Notes under the pieces: model-generated
What the model was told of the DNA's origin: nothing
Databases searched by the model: none
What the model saw: the letters and a program-made list of their open reading frames with translations, nothing else
Part shown: piece by piece, positions 33,450-42,735 of the stretch
How the letters are laid out: every line of letters starts with the position of its first letter
How positions within the stretch are numbered: position 1 is the first letter of the stretch
Made by a program: the position numbers and the translations under genes
Source of the DNA: Vampirovibrio chlorellavorus
GTDB taxonomy: Bacteria; Cyanobacteriota; Vampirovibrionia; Vampirovibrionales; Vampirovibrionaceae
Assembly: GCA_003149345.1 (NCBI GenBank)
Contig: QFWI01000008.1
Span: 62,001 to 126,000, forward strand
Reading direction: 5' to 3'
DNA length: 64,000 nucleotides

Positions 33450-33806
33450 ATGATAAACGATCGTAACCAATTCTGTTTCCGTCTCAAGCAAGCCCGACAG
33501 GAAGCAAAGCTCAAACAGGAAGTGGTGGCCCGTTACCTGCAAATCCCTACCTCGGCGGTTTCCTCGTTTGAGTCGGGCAGTCGAAAACTGGACGCGCTGG
33601 AACTCTATATGCTCTCCAAGCTGTACAAAAAACCCATGGAGTGGTTTTTTAACGAGCGACCCGATTATATGTTCATTGCCAATCGGGCTCAGGGGGATGC
33701 AGACGATCCTTTAATCGCTGAGTGCTTCAAGTTGCTGAAAAGCGCCCCCAAACACTTGCAAAAAAGTGCCGCCTACGGTGTCATTGGCTTTTTGAGCGAG
33801 CGCTAA
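33450..33806 (+). CDS. XRE-family helix-turn-helix regulator
   Basis: 118 residues from ATG 33450 (or 128 from GTG 33420). The N-terminal HTH is FRLKQARQEAKLKQEVVARY, LQIPTSAVSSFESGSRKLDA, LELYMLSKLYKKPMEWFF, a full XRE/Cro-C1 pattern. A C-terminal ~45-residue helix pair (DDPLIAECFKLLKSAPKH...YGVIGFLSER) follows. A GGAGGCTCC hairpin precedes the ATG and may sequester the ribosome site. Target unknown; the folate-ligase gene is divergent. Confidence 0.9.
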   Translation: MINDRNQFCFRLKQARQEAKLKQEVVARYLQIPTSAVSSFESGSRKLDALELYMLSKLYKKPMEWFFNERPDYMFIANRAQGDADDPLIAECFKLLKSAPKHLQKSAAYGVIGFLSER

Positions 33807-33972
33807 GCGCCTCTGCCTCAAGCAAAATCCTCGTATCTGGCTTTCTCAAGTGGCGTTTCTACACCCAATAGGGGAAATACACCCTCATTCATCCCCGTCT
33901 TTAACCCACATCCAGCAACCTATGCTATATTGATCTAATCTGGAACGAGTGTTGGAGTGTGGCAGCGAATTC

Positions 33973-35562
33973 ATGACGGTAAGTCCCAGTAAGAAAAAAC
34001 CGGTCTATGCGGCTTTGTCTATCACGCATCAGGCCGTTGAGCTGGTTGTCTTTTCCCCAAAAAACCTGTCGATCGAGCAGTCCTTCTCCATTGGCCTGCC
34101 AGCAGGGGTGATTGACCCGGATTTGGATTTGGTTGCGGATAGCGCCACCTTGAAAGAGGCTCTCAAGCAGCTTTTCAAGAGCGCTCGTCCCAAGGTTTCC
34201 GAAGTGCATTTGTCAGTACCCGCAACGTTGCTGCGTTTGGTGGAAATGCCCAAGTCGCTGGACGCCGCTGGGCTTTACCTGTCGCTATCCAGCGAGGCGG
34301 AACGATACAAGGCTTTTGACAACACCGAAGCGGTGGTTGACTTTTTTATTGTGAATAACTCCCAGTTGCCTTCCAACATGCAGCAGCTGATGTTGGGCGC
34401 CATTCGCAGCGATGTGCTGGCCACCTATCAGCAGTGTTTTAAAGAAGCCAGGGTCAAAATCCACAGTGTGGGGCTGGAGCCGTTGAATGTGCTTCGGGGC
34501 ATGGCAGGTACCGGTGTCCTGGACAGCCTGGTGCAGCAGGTAGGAACCGACGCCCATTGGGGCATGATTCTGGCTGACCCCACCCATGTCCGTTTTTCTC
34601 TCTGGCAATGCGATCAATTGCTGGAGTTCCGGGAGCTGGCCATGGATACCCGCAACTTTGCCACCGGGGCCAGCGATACCATGCTGGTGGAGGACTTGCT
34701 GGAAGAGATTCGTCGGACGACCAAGACCCTTCAGCCAGTCTTGTGGATGACCCAGAATATTCCCGCCCCATTGTGCGACGCCCTGTCCGGGCATCTGGAA
34801 TGCCCGGTGCGCAGCGTGCCGCTGGGTACAGCCATCAATATGACCCAACCGGTCAGTTTGGCCGGTATTGGGGCGGCGATGAGTTCGGTGGTTCCCTTTC
34901 CTTTTGATTTGAATATCCTGGAAGGTACCAGATCCCTGAGCAGTCCGACCGCCGGAAGTTCTAAAATGGCATCCGGTGGCCTGGAGACCAGTGGCGGAGG
35001 CCCGTCCTGGTTGATTCCGGCGGGTCTAGCCTCAGTGGTTTTGGGTGGTTTGCTCAGCGCGGCGCTGTGGTTACTGGCCGTTAGCGTGGCTAGCCAGGTG
35101 CCCGGCGTGCAGTCCAAAGTGGATGGCTTGAAAGTGGAAGTGTCCGGCTTGCAGAGTCGTCAGGCGGAATTAAAGCGCAAGGCGGAGCTGGATCAGACTC
35201 TGATTCAAATATTGCAGACGGCCAAAATTCGGAATTTTGTGTATGTTGCCCTAGCCGATGATTTAAAACGAAAAACGCCCGCCCAAATCTGGATTCAATC
35301 CCTGGAGGTGAAGGACGGGTTGACGCTGACGGGCAAGGCCCTTAATCATAAGGCGGTGATCCAGTTCGCCAAGAGTTTTGACGCGGCCCCCTATACCAAA
35401 GCCGTTTTAATCGATTCCATTATGGAAGGTACCTTGGGGCCCAATCTGGTGTATGACTTTAAAATCAGCGGCGGGGTCAATCTGGACAAGTCCTTGTTGC
35501 CGTCAGCACCGCCGCCCCCGGCTTCCGCTCCGGAGGCCAAACCGAACATCTCAGGAGCTTGA
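33973..35562 (+). CDS. Type IV pilus assembly PilM-PilN fusion protein
   Basis: 529 residues. N-terminal ~330 residues are a PilM-type actin-like ATPase fold (YAALSITHQAVELVVFSPK; VHLSVPATLLRLVEMPKS; GLEPLNVLRG; HWGMILADPTHVRF; SLAGIGAAMSS), though the domain has lost several typical phosphate-loop residues. A linker (SLSSPTAGSSKMASGGLE) leads to one membrane span (WLIPAGLASVVLGGLLSAAL) and a PilN-type periplasmic part with coiled coil (QSKVDGLKVEVSGLQSRQAE) and a ferredoxin-like end (PAQIWIQSLEVKDGLTLTGK). PilM and PilN are separate proteins in most bacteria. pilO follows 7 bases later. Start ATG at 33973 has no strong ribosome site. Confidence 0.8.
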   Translation: MTVSPSKKKPVYAALSITHQAVELVVFSPKNLSIEQSFSIGLPAGVIDPDLDLVADSATLKEALKQLFKSARPKVSEVHLSVPATLLRLVEMPKSLDAAGLYLSLSSEAERYKAFDNTEAVVDFFIVNNSQLPSNMQQLMLGAIRSDVLATYQQCFKEARVKIHSVGLEPLNVLRGMAGTGVLDSLVQQVGTDAHWGMILADPTHVRFSLWQCDQLLEFRELAMDTRNFATGASDTMLVEDLLEEIRRTTKTLQPVLWMTQNIPAPLCDALSGHLECPVRSVPLGTAINMTQPVSLAGIGAAMSSVVPFPFDLNILEGTRSLSSPTAGSSKMASGGLETSGGGPSWLIPAGLASVVLGGLLSAALWLLAVSVASQVPGVQSKVDGLKVEVSGLQSRQAELKRKAELDQTLIQILQTAKIRNFVYVALADDLKRKTPAQIWIQSLEVKDGLTLTGKALNHKAVIQFAKSFDAAPYTKAVLIDSIMEGTLGPNLVYDFKISGGVNLDKSLLPSAPPPPASAPEAKPNISGA

Positions 35563-35568
35563 GACAGA

Positions 35569-36312
35569 ATGGCCTTGAAACAGTCTGAAAAAACCTTGGT
35601 TGGGGTTGCCATGATTGCAGCCGGTATCGCTTTGGTGGTCGGTGTGGGCTTACCGCAATACGATGCTTACAATGCCAGCAATACCGAATTGACCACTTTA
35701 AAGGATGAAATCATCAGTCTGGAATCCCAAAAGACCACTTTGGCCGCCCAGATTAGAATTTTGGAGCAAAACACCGATATTCCTTCCGACATTAAAGTGA
35801 AAACTTTTACCGCGGATACCCGTGAGCGGGCGATTAAACAAATGCTGGATCAAGCGGTGGAGCTGGCCTCTGGCACCGGCAATGTGTTTATCAGCCTGTC
35901 CCCCGTGGAGGTAGACCCCCTGACCAACACGGCAGAGGCCGCAAATCCTGAGGGTCAGCAAGGGGACGCTGCGGCAGGGCAGAACCAGGAAGCCACGGCG
36001 CCGGATGCCGGTGCGAACGCTTCTTCCGGCGATTCGGGTGAGAGCAAGGAGCCCCCACCGCCTCCCGCTCCCACGCTCAGCACCTTCGGCTACGAGTTGG
36101 CCGTGCGGGGCACATACGATACCATCCAGAAATTCCTGCAAGCGATGACCCAACAGAAAGAATTAATGGAAGTGCTGCAAGTGACTTTGGAAAACGAGGC
36201 GAACGCGTCCTCCGGCAGTGCGTCCAGCAGTAACTCGACATTGGCCAGCAGCAAAGCCCCCATTAAGTTGACGGCCACGCTCCGTTTGGCCATGCAGCAA
36301 GTGGAGCCCTGA
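35569..36312 (+). CDS. Type IV pilus assembly protein PilO-like
   Basis: 247 residues: one N-terminal membrane span (TLVGVAMIAAGIALVVGVGL), a coiled coil (TELTTLKDEIISLESQKTTL), a helix-strand periplasmic domain with a Pro/Ala/Glu-rich inserted segment (~120-165) and the final FGYELAVRGTYDTIQKFLQA, a typical PilO end. It binds PilN in the inner-membrane alignment complex between motor and secretin. Immediately after the PilM-PilN fusion gene, so one operon. No pilP or pilQ in this window. Confidence 0.8.
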   Translation: MALKQSEKTLVGVAMIAAGIALVVGVGLPQYDAYNASNTELTTLKDEIISLESQKTTLAAQIRILEQNTDIPSDIKVKTFTADTRERAIKQMLDQAVELASGTGNVFISLSPVEVDPLTNTAEAANPEGQQGDAAAGQNQEATAPDAGANASSGDSGESKEPPPPPAPTLSTFGYELAVRGTYDTIQKFLQAMTQQKELMEVLQVTLENEANASSGSASSSNSTLASSKAPIKLTATLRLAMQQVEP

Positions 36313-36661
36313 AAAAACCCCACAAAATAAAAACCTGTAACATTGCTGCTACAGGGTTGGACATAGGCTGGGTTGAAATCTGATTGATGGAGAACACGAA
36401 GCGTCGCTGTTCCGAATCAACCAAAATTCTATGTGGGAGTGTTTAATGAATACCGGGTATTGGATGTCTCGTTAGCCTCTCTGTTTTAATAAAAACAAAA
36501 AAACTCACAGGATTGCCGCCCGATTTATAAAGTTTAACAATTTCCATAGAAACCCTATATCACTCTTATTTCACGGGTAGTCTGCGCAGATAGACAAAAA
36601 AAACCACCAGAGCGTGGCTCTAGCGGTACAAGGTGTGTCCAGTGGAAAACGGTGTTAAAAA
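36313..36661. other. Intergenic region between pilO and the TPR gene
   Basis: 349 bases between convergent genes. A weak hairpin AACCTGTA...TACAGGGTT at 36332-36358 may be a terminator for pilO. The rest is AT-rich with A runs (36487-36503, 36594-36603); no gene or repeat seen. Confidence 0.4.
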
Positions 36662-37249
36662 TCAATCCAGTGGCTGTGCCAGGGGTAACAGCGCCATTTT
36701 GAGCAGCCGGGCTTTGGACCGTGCTTTTTGGCGTTGTTCCGACAGGCGGGCCAGGATATGGCTGTAGCAGCTCAACAGATACTCATGCTCTTCCTTGGGG
36801 AGGCGACCTTCACCACTGCGCAACAGAAGCTGGGCTTGCCGGTACTTTTTGAGCCGTAACAGCAAAACAATATTCTGATCGTACAGGCTGGGTAGCAAAA
36901 AATACTGGTGGGGGCGAATCTGCGCAAAGGCCCGCACGCAACAGCCCAGGGCTTCCCGATATTTGCCCAGGGCATCCAGCACACCGGCTTGGGAAATCAG
37001 GGCCTCCACGCTGTCCGGGTTTATGGACAGCGCCAGATTGAAAGTTTCCAGCGCCTCCTGATCCCGGTTCAGGCAGTACAAAATATCGCCGCGCAACACC
37101 AGGGCCCGCATGTCGTGTGGTTCCAGTTCCAGCGTTTTTTCCACCATGCCCAGGGCCGACTCGTAATCGCCTTCGTAAATAAACAAATCCCCGGCAGTTT
37201 TTAAGTACCGTTCTGCCGAAAAATTAAGAACCTTGCTTAAAAAATTCAT
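36662..37249 (-). CDS. TPR-repeat protein
   Basis: About 195 residues from the ATG at 37249 (frame open to 37351). Three or four tetratricopeptide repeats: AGDLFIYEGDYESALGMVEK, DILYCLNRDQEALETFNLAL (N-P-D-S following) and GVLDALGKYREALGCCVRAF, then a helical tail with a Lys/Arg-rich end (EQRQKARSKARLLKM). No signal peptide. Scaffold function expected; partner unknown. Confidence 0.8.
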   Translation of the reverse strand: MNFLSKVLNFSAERYLKTAGDLFIYEGDYESALGMVEKTLELEPHDMRALVLRGDILYCLNRDQEALETFNLALSINPDSVEALISQAGVLDALGKYREALGCCVRAFAQIRPHQYFLLPSLYDQNIVLLLRLKKYRQAQLLLRSGEGRLPKEEHEYLLSCYSHILARLSEQRQKARSKARLLKMALLPLAQPLD

Positions 37250-37678
37250 CCTGGCCACAACCCTCACTCTCCAATGAAACCGGTCATTCCGTTTCCAATC
37301 CAAATTGGCAATATCAAGCTGATTCCTGTAATCCATCTTAGCAAACCACACGCTTTTGACACGACCGATATTTACTGAAAAGGGCCCTAAAGGTGCGCTC
37401 AGCCTGGCCTCAATTACTCTTAAATTCCTGTAATCATTTATTTGTGTATGCTACAAGGAGACTAGGGCATCAAAGCCTTGGCTGAATGGCCAAGCTGGAA
37501 AGTAATAAATCGTAACAATTTAATTTAATTCTTAAAGAGGGTGAGCCAGGGGTTTTGTTCCCAGACCACCGATTGTGAGCAACCCGGCAGACCCCACCTT
37601 TCAAATTTGATCTCAAATTGATCTCAAGAATTTGGGGGAAGTGGCCGATAGGGAAATCACGCAAGATGAAATCAATGA
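37250..37678. other. Divergent intergenic region
   Basis: AT-rich upstream region shared by two divergent TPR-protein genes. Apart from the optional N-terminal extension of the leftward gene (to 37351), no ORF, repeat or RNA is recognised. Confidence 0.35.
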
Positions 37679-39565
37679 ATGCGCGTTAATTCCAATCGAA
37701 CGGGTTCCATTTTTATGCCGATTGTTGGTCAACAGACTGGTAGACAACACTGCGTCCATTTCTGGCTGAGTCTGGCCAGTGCTTGCCTGGTGGTCCTGTG
37801 TCTCAGCGGGGCCCTTAGCCCCCAGGCCATGGCCCAGCGGGCAACCCTGCGGGGAGCCGCCTCCTATACCCAGGATGAAATTGAGCTGCCGCTGCCCAAC
37901 TATTACACCCGGCCCTATTATCCCAACAGCGCTACCATTCAACGCGCTGATCGCTACGCGGCCCAGTTTAAGCTGAAGGCTGCCGAACGTTTATACAACG
38001 AGATTCTGGATCAAAATCCCCGTTCGGCGGCGGGTTGGAACGGCTTGGGAAAAGTGGCCTTTTATAAAACCACCTCCTCCAACCAAAACCTGCGGGATGA
38101 GCAGGAGCGTTTGCGAGCTGAGGCCCGGCAGGCTTTCCTCACCGCCCTGCGCTACCAGCCCGGTTACGTGGAAGCCCAGGTCAATCTGGCCCGGGTGTTA
38201 ATGGAAGAGGGCCGCATGAGTGAGGCCGGGGAATGGTTGCAGAAAGCCTTATGGTTTGGCCCTCGGGATTACAGGACTCTGGCCGGGCAGGGTGAGTGGC
38301 TGGTCCGAAAAGAGCGTTACGATGAGGCGGTTCCCTACCTTCGGCGATCCATTCAGCTGAATTCAGCGGGAGATACCGCCCACTACTTTTTAGGAACCGC
38401 TTACGCGGCCTTGAACCGTGAGGATGAGGCCCTGGAGCAGTTGCAGACCACCATCTGGCTGAATCCCAATCACGCCCCCGCCCATTACCAAATGGCACGG
38501 ATCTACCAAAAACAGGGCAACGGGGCGGCTGCGGTGGAGCATTACCAGACCGCCCTGCATTTAAAGCCTGAATTATACCCGGCCCGGGAACAACTGGCCA
38601 AATATCTGGAGGACAAGGGCGATGTCAGCCAGGCCCTTTTCCACTGGAAGCGGTTGCAGGAATCCTATCCGGGCGATTGGGAGATGACCCAGCGTATTGC
38701 CCGCTTGTCCATCAAGAACCAGCAGCCCGATGTGGCCATTGCCCAATATCGGGACTGGATTAAGAATCATCCCGGCGATACCCAGCGGGCCGAAACGGGC
38801 ATCTCTGTTGCCAAAACGGAGCTGGCCAGGCTGAAACTGCGGGATTCCGATTTGATTAGCCAGGGCGAGGCCAAGCGCTACGTGGATCAGGCCCTGAATT
38901 ACCAGCCCAACAATTTTGAGGCCCGCATGCTCAGCGCCAAGCTGGATCGGGAAATGGGCGGGGCCAAGTCCCCCATCGCCGGCAAGGACCCTGGCATGGT
39001 GGACGTGGCTTTGCGGCAACCCAGCCAGCAGCCCTACCAGTCCTTTGAGCAGGGACGGATGTGGCTGGCTCGCTATCAGTTTGGCCAGGCCGAAACCGCC
39101 TTCCGTGAGGCGCGCCGGGTGGGTGAAGGCAACCGGAACGATATGGTCTTTGGCGAGTTGTTCCTGAATATGGGCCTGCCGGAGCTGGCTCAGGAGTGCT
39201 TCCGCAAAGTGCTGATTAGCCAACCGGGCAATGCCTCGGCGCAAATGGGCACTTACAAGGCCAGGGAGGCCCAGATGAAATCCCGGGAGTTGATGGCTGA
39301 AGCGTTGGACATCAGCAATCGTGAGAACTGGACGGTATCCATTGATAAGCTGGAACGGGCCCTCTCCCAGAACATCAAGAACGCCGAAGCCCATTACCGG
39401 CTGGGCCAGCTGTACGAAAAAACTCGCCAATACGCCAAGGCCGCGGATCATTATTACGCCTACATCAACCTGGCCCCGCAGGGGGATTGGGTAGATACGG
39501 CCAAATCCCGCATTGGCAAGCTGACCGAGAAAATGGCCCGGAACGCCTACGGCAATCCCTCCTGA
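37679..39565 (+). CDS. Exported large TPR-repeat protein
   Basis: 628 residues with a signal sequence (~28-53: FWLSLASACLVVLCLSGALS, cleavage around QAMA-Q). The mature chain has at least ten TPR units, e.g. LKAAERLYNEILDQNPRSAA, GWNGLGKVAFYKTT, YVEAQVNLARVLMEEGRMSE, YDEAVPYLRRSIQLN, EDEALEQLQTTIWLNPNHAP, and near the end AEAHYRLGQLYEKTRQYAKA. A linker at ~430-450 separates N-terminal and C-terminal arrays. Similar proteins are periplasmic or outer-membrane scaffolds in polysaccharide export or pilus systems. Start ATG at 37679 has a poor ribosome site; a later ATG at 37715 (MPIVGQQTG) is possible. Confidence 0.85.
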   Translation: MRVNSNRTGSIFMPIVGQQTGRQHCVHFWLSLASACLVVLCLSGALSPQAMAQRATLRGAASYTQDEIELPLPNYYTRPYYPNSATIQRADRYAAQFKLKAAERLYNEILDQNPRSAAGWNGLGKVAFYKTTSSNQNLRDEQERLRAEARQAFLTALRYQPGYVEAQVNLARVLMEEGRMSEAGEWLQKALWFGPRDYRTLAGQGEWLVRKERYDEAVPYLRRSIQLNSAGDTAHYFLGTAYAALNREDEALEQLQTTIWLNPNHAPAHYQMARIYQKQGNGAAAVEHYQTALHLKPELYPAREQLAKYLEDKGDVSQALFHWKRLQESYPGDWEMTQRIARLSIKNQQPDVAIAQYRDWIKNHPGDTQRAETGISVAKTELARLKLRDSDLISQGEAKRYVDQALNYQPNNFEARMLSAKLDREMGGAKSPIAGKDPGMVDVALRQPSQQPYQSFEQGRMWLARYQFGQAETAFREARRVGEGNRNDMVFGELFLNMGLPELAQECFRKVLISQPGNASAQMGTYKAREAQMKSRELMAEALDISNRENWTVSIDKLERALSQNIKNAEAHYRLGQLYEKTRQYAKAADHYYAYINLAPQGDWVDTAKSRIGKLTEKMARNAYGNPS

Positions 39566-39772
39566 ACCCCTTGAAACTACCATGAGGGCAGGGGCGTACT
39601 GAACTTGTGCTGCCGGTTGGCTGTGCTTTTTCTTTCAAAGTTTCTGGTTTTAGGCTATAATTTCCTCTGTTTTAAGGAGCGGATACCATTTTCTTGTCAG
39701 CGTCCTGCTGCATTCCCATTGCGGTGTCCGAGTCCCCAGTTACTCAGATTTTTAAAATGATCGGCTCGCTCA

Positions 39773-42646
39773 ATGAGTCTCTTCTCAAAGCCTGTCAAGG
39801 CAAGTTCAACCGGGCAAACTCCTCAGTCTTGTCAAACGCCACAGACGATTGATAAGGCAAGCGATAAAGCGATTAACAAGCGGTTTCTTGAGGAAGAAAT
39901 TCTGCCCCATATTTTTAAACCGGCCCGCTATCTGGGGCTGGAGCAAGGCACGTATCACAAGTCCTTTGACCGGGCGGCGGTGCGTATGGCGGTCGCCTTC
40001 CCCGATCTCTACGAGATCGGTTTCTCCAACTACGCCTTAAAAATGCTTTATTCGCTGGTCAACCAGCAGCCGGATTACATGTGCGATCGGGTGTATGCCC
40101 CCGCCCCGGACTTCAAGGAGAAAATTCTGGCCCACCAGCTGCCACTGTATGGGGTGGAGAGCTTTGTACCCTTGAAACACTTTGATGTGCTGGCGTTTTC
40201 CCTGCAATACGAGCTGAACTACACCACGATTTTTGGGCTTCTGGAAACCGCCCAGATCCCATTCCGCAGTGCCGATCGGCAGAGTGAGGCTTACCCGTTA
40301 CTCATCGCCGGGGGGCCGGGCAGCGCCAACCCCATGCCGCTGGCCCCGTTCTTCGATGCCTTTATCATTGGCGATGGGGAAGAAGTCCTTCTGGAGGCCC
40401 TGGGCACCATTCGGGAAGGCAAGAAAGAGCGCTTGTCCAAAGCCGAATTGCTGAAGCGATTGGGCCAACTAGAAGGCCTCTACATTCCGGGCGTGACCGA
40501 AAAAGCCTATAAACGGATTGTGGATATCGCTGAAAACCCGGTGGATGTGGCCCCTCTGATTCCCCTGATTGGGGCGGTGCATGATCGCATCACTGTGGAG
40601 GCCCGTCGGGGCTGCGATCGCATGTGCCGATTCTGCCAGCCCTGCTTTATTAACCTGCCTGTGCGGGAGCAGAGCATTGAAAACATTAAGCACTCGGCCT
40701 TGAAGGAAATTCAAAAGACCGGCTATGAAGAGTGTTCGTTGCTTTCCCTGTCCATTGCGGACTACTCCTACTTCAAACCGCTGATTCTGGAAGTGGCGGA
40801 AGCCTTGGCCGAAGAGAACGTGTCCTTGTCCTTGCCCAGCCAACGCGCGGATCGCTTTAGCCTGGACGTGGCCGAGGCTGTGCAAAGCATTCGCAAAAGC
40901 ACCCTGACTTTCGCCCCGGAGGCGGGAACGGCTCGCTTGCGGGATGTGATTAACAAAAACCTGACCGATACCGAGATCATGAACGCGGTCACCACCGCTT
41001 ACCGGGCCGGTTGGAACAAGGTCAAGCTATATTTTATGATTGGCCTGCCCACCGAAACGCACGAGGATCTCGACGGCATCGTGGATCTCATCCGCCGCTT
41101 GCAGCAAGCCTGCCTGGACATCAAGCGGGAACCGGGCTTGTCCATGAAAAATTTTCTGGACATCAACGTCACCCTGTCGAATTTTGTGCCCAAGCCGCAC
41201 ACGCCCTTCCAATGGTTCCCGCAGGACACCATGGAGCAGCTGTACCACAAGATCGAGTACCTGAAGGACAAGTTCAAACCGTTCAAAGGGGTCAAGCTGA
41301 ACTTTACCGATCCTGAAATCAGCAAGCTGGAAGCGGTCATTTCCAGAGCGGGGACGGAACTGGCTGATGTGATTGAGGCGGCCTATCGTAAAGGTGCTTA
41401 CCTGGATGCCTGGGATGATTTGAGAAACTTTGACCGTTGGTTTGAGGCCCTGGAAGAAAAGGGCATTCATTACGAAGCCTACACTCGGGATCGGTGCTGC
41501 GATTTGGAGGAAGCCCTGCCCTGGGACGTCATTGACGTGGGCTTGACCAAAGCATGGTTGCAGGAAGAGTACCAAAAAGCCACTCAGGCCAGTAGCACCA
41601 CCCCCTGCTTTGAGACTTGCAGTGTCTGCGGGGTGTGCGGGGCCTATAGCACCTGGCCCAAGTTCATTGAAACGCCCACCTTCAAGAACGTAAAGCGCAT
41701 CCAGAACACCATGGATCAAGCGTTGGGCGAGACTAACCTGCCCAACGACTCGAAAGACCCGGTGTGCAAGGTGCGCCTGACTCTTCAAAAGCTGGGTGAT
41801 CTGCGGTTTATCTCGCATCTGGATTGGTTGCGCATGGTTTACCGGGCCATTGCCCGCAGTAAGTTGCCGGTGGCCTACAGCAAGGGCTTTAACCCAAGGC
41901 CTAAAATCGGATTTTCGCCAGCCTTGCCTTTGTTCACACAAGCCGAGGCCGAGTACCTGGATATTGAACTGCTGGAGCCTGTTACCGGGATTCGGGAGCG
42001 GCTGAACGCATACCTGCCCGCCCAAAGTCAAATTGTTGAGGAGATCATGCTTCCCCTCTCCGTGCCCAGCATTGACAAGAGCATCCAGGCCCTGCGGTAT
42101 CGGGCAAGTTACTCCACCGGTACGACTTGCACCGATCCACAATCACAGGTTAATATGAGTGAGCGCATTGCGTTTCTGAAATCACAATCGGCTTTGCCAG
42201 TCGAAGTCGAAGTGACCCAAAAATCAGGACATCGCAAACGCACCTTAAAAAAAGTTTTAGATTTAGCACCATACCTTGAAACGCTTGAGGTCGACGGAAA
42301 CGGTCAGGTTTCCTTTACCCTTCGCAGGCTAAAGCCCGAAGGAGCGCGTCAAATCCAATCGGGAGCTTCCCAGCCGGAAAACGCCGACCAGACGAACGGG
42401 GTAGAAACGGGAAATGATGACTCAATTAGCCCATCCGCACGGCCTCAAAGTGGCCAGAACGTTGAAGAGAGCGACGTTCTGTCTTTGTCGCCGGTTTTAG
42501 AGGCTGGGCCCGGTTCTGTCAAACCCTCCTGGGTGCTGGATTTAATCAATCCGAACGTACAGTGGTCATTGACCCGAACCTGTATTGTCCTGGACGCCAA
42601 GAGCAAAGCGAAGCCAGCGGAGCTGATCAACGGTTGCAGCGGGTAA
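39773..42646 (+). CDS. B12-binding radical SAM protein with DUF2344 domain (TIGR03960-type)
   Basis: 957 residues. An N-terminal cobalamin-binding-like Rossmann region (~40-230: DRAAVRMAVAFPDLYEIGFS, AGGPGSANPMPLAPFFDAF, GDGEEV) precedes a radical SAM core with the 4Fe-4S motif RRGCDRMCRFCQ (~279-290) and the later SLSLPSQRADRF and FAPEAGTARLRDVINKN. A cysteine cluster CSVCGVCG occurs near 625. From ~660 a DUF2344/TIGR03936 domain follows (VRLTLQKLGDLRFISHLDWL, YSKGFNPRPKIGFSPALPLF), then a low-conservation tail. The two parts are fused in many bacteria and lie next to RNase E/G genes, as here. Substrate unknown; rRNA/tRNA modification suspected by association. Confidence 0.9.
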   Translation: MSLFSKPVKASSTGQTPQSCQTPQTIDKASDKAINKRFLEEEILPHIFKPARYLGLEQGTYHKSFDRAAVRMAVAFPDLYEIGFSNYALKMLYSLVNQQPDYMCDRVYAPAPDFKEKILAHQLPLYGVESFVPLKHFDVLAFSLQYELNYTTIFGLLETAQIPFRSADRQSEAYPLLIAGGPGSANPMPLAPFFDAFIIGDGEEVLLEALGTIREGKKERLSKAELLKRLGQLEGLYIPGVTEKAYKRIVDIAENPVDVAPLIPLIGAVHDRITVEARRGCDRMCRFCQPCFINLPVREQSIENIKHSALKEIQKTGYEECSLLSLSIADYSYFKPLILEVAEALAEENVSLSLPSQRADRFSLDVAEAVQSIRKSTLTFAPEAGTARLRDVINKNLTDTEIMNAVTTAYRAGWNKVKLYFMIGLPTETHEDLDGIVDLIRRLQQACLDIKREPGLSMKNFLDINVTLSNFVPKPHTPFQWFPQDTMEQLYHKIEYLKDKFKPFKGVKLNFTDPEISKLEAVISRAGTELADVIEAAYRKGAYLDAWDDLRNFDRWFEALEEKGIHYEAYTRDRCCDLEEALPWDVIDVGLTKAWLQEEYQKATQASSTTPCFETCSVCGVCGAYSTWPKFIETPTFKNVKRIQNTMDQALGETNLPNDSKDPVCKVRLTLQKLGDLRFISHLDWLRMVYRAIARSKLPVAYSKGFNPRPKIGFSPALPLFTQAEAEYLDIELLEPVTGIRERLNAYLPAQSQIVEEIMLPLSVPSIDKSIQALRYRASYSTGTTCTDPQSQVNMSERIAFLKSQSALPVEVEVTQKSGHRKRTLKKVLDLAPYLETLEVDGNGQVSFTLRRLKPEGARQIQSGASQPENADQTNGVETGNDDSISPSARPQSGQNVEESDVLSLSPVLEAGPGSVKPSWVLDLINPNVQWSLTRTCIVLDAKSKAKPAELINGCSG

Positions 42647-42735
42647 TCCAGCGAGATGGCAGAAAGCAGATCCAAAATTTTTCACACAAGATTCTAGACC
42701 TATTAAAAGTTTTTTAAATTTTAAGGATTTTAGTC

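Noticed and set aside
38573..39583. 336-codon frame on the minus strand
   Set aside because: Antisense to the TPR gene, no family features and no ribosome site.
41027..42142. 371-codon frame on the minus strand
   Set aside because: Lies wholly inside the radical SAM/DUF2344 gene and has no recognisable domain; its low-complexity Gly/Gln/Leu composition is that of an antisense shadow.
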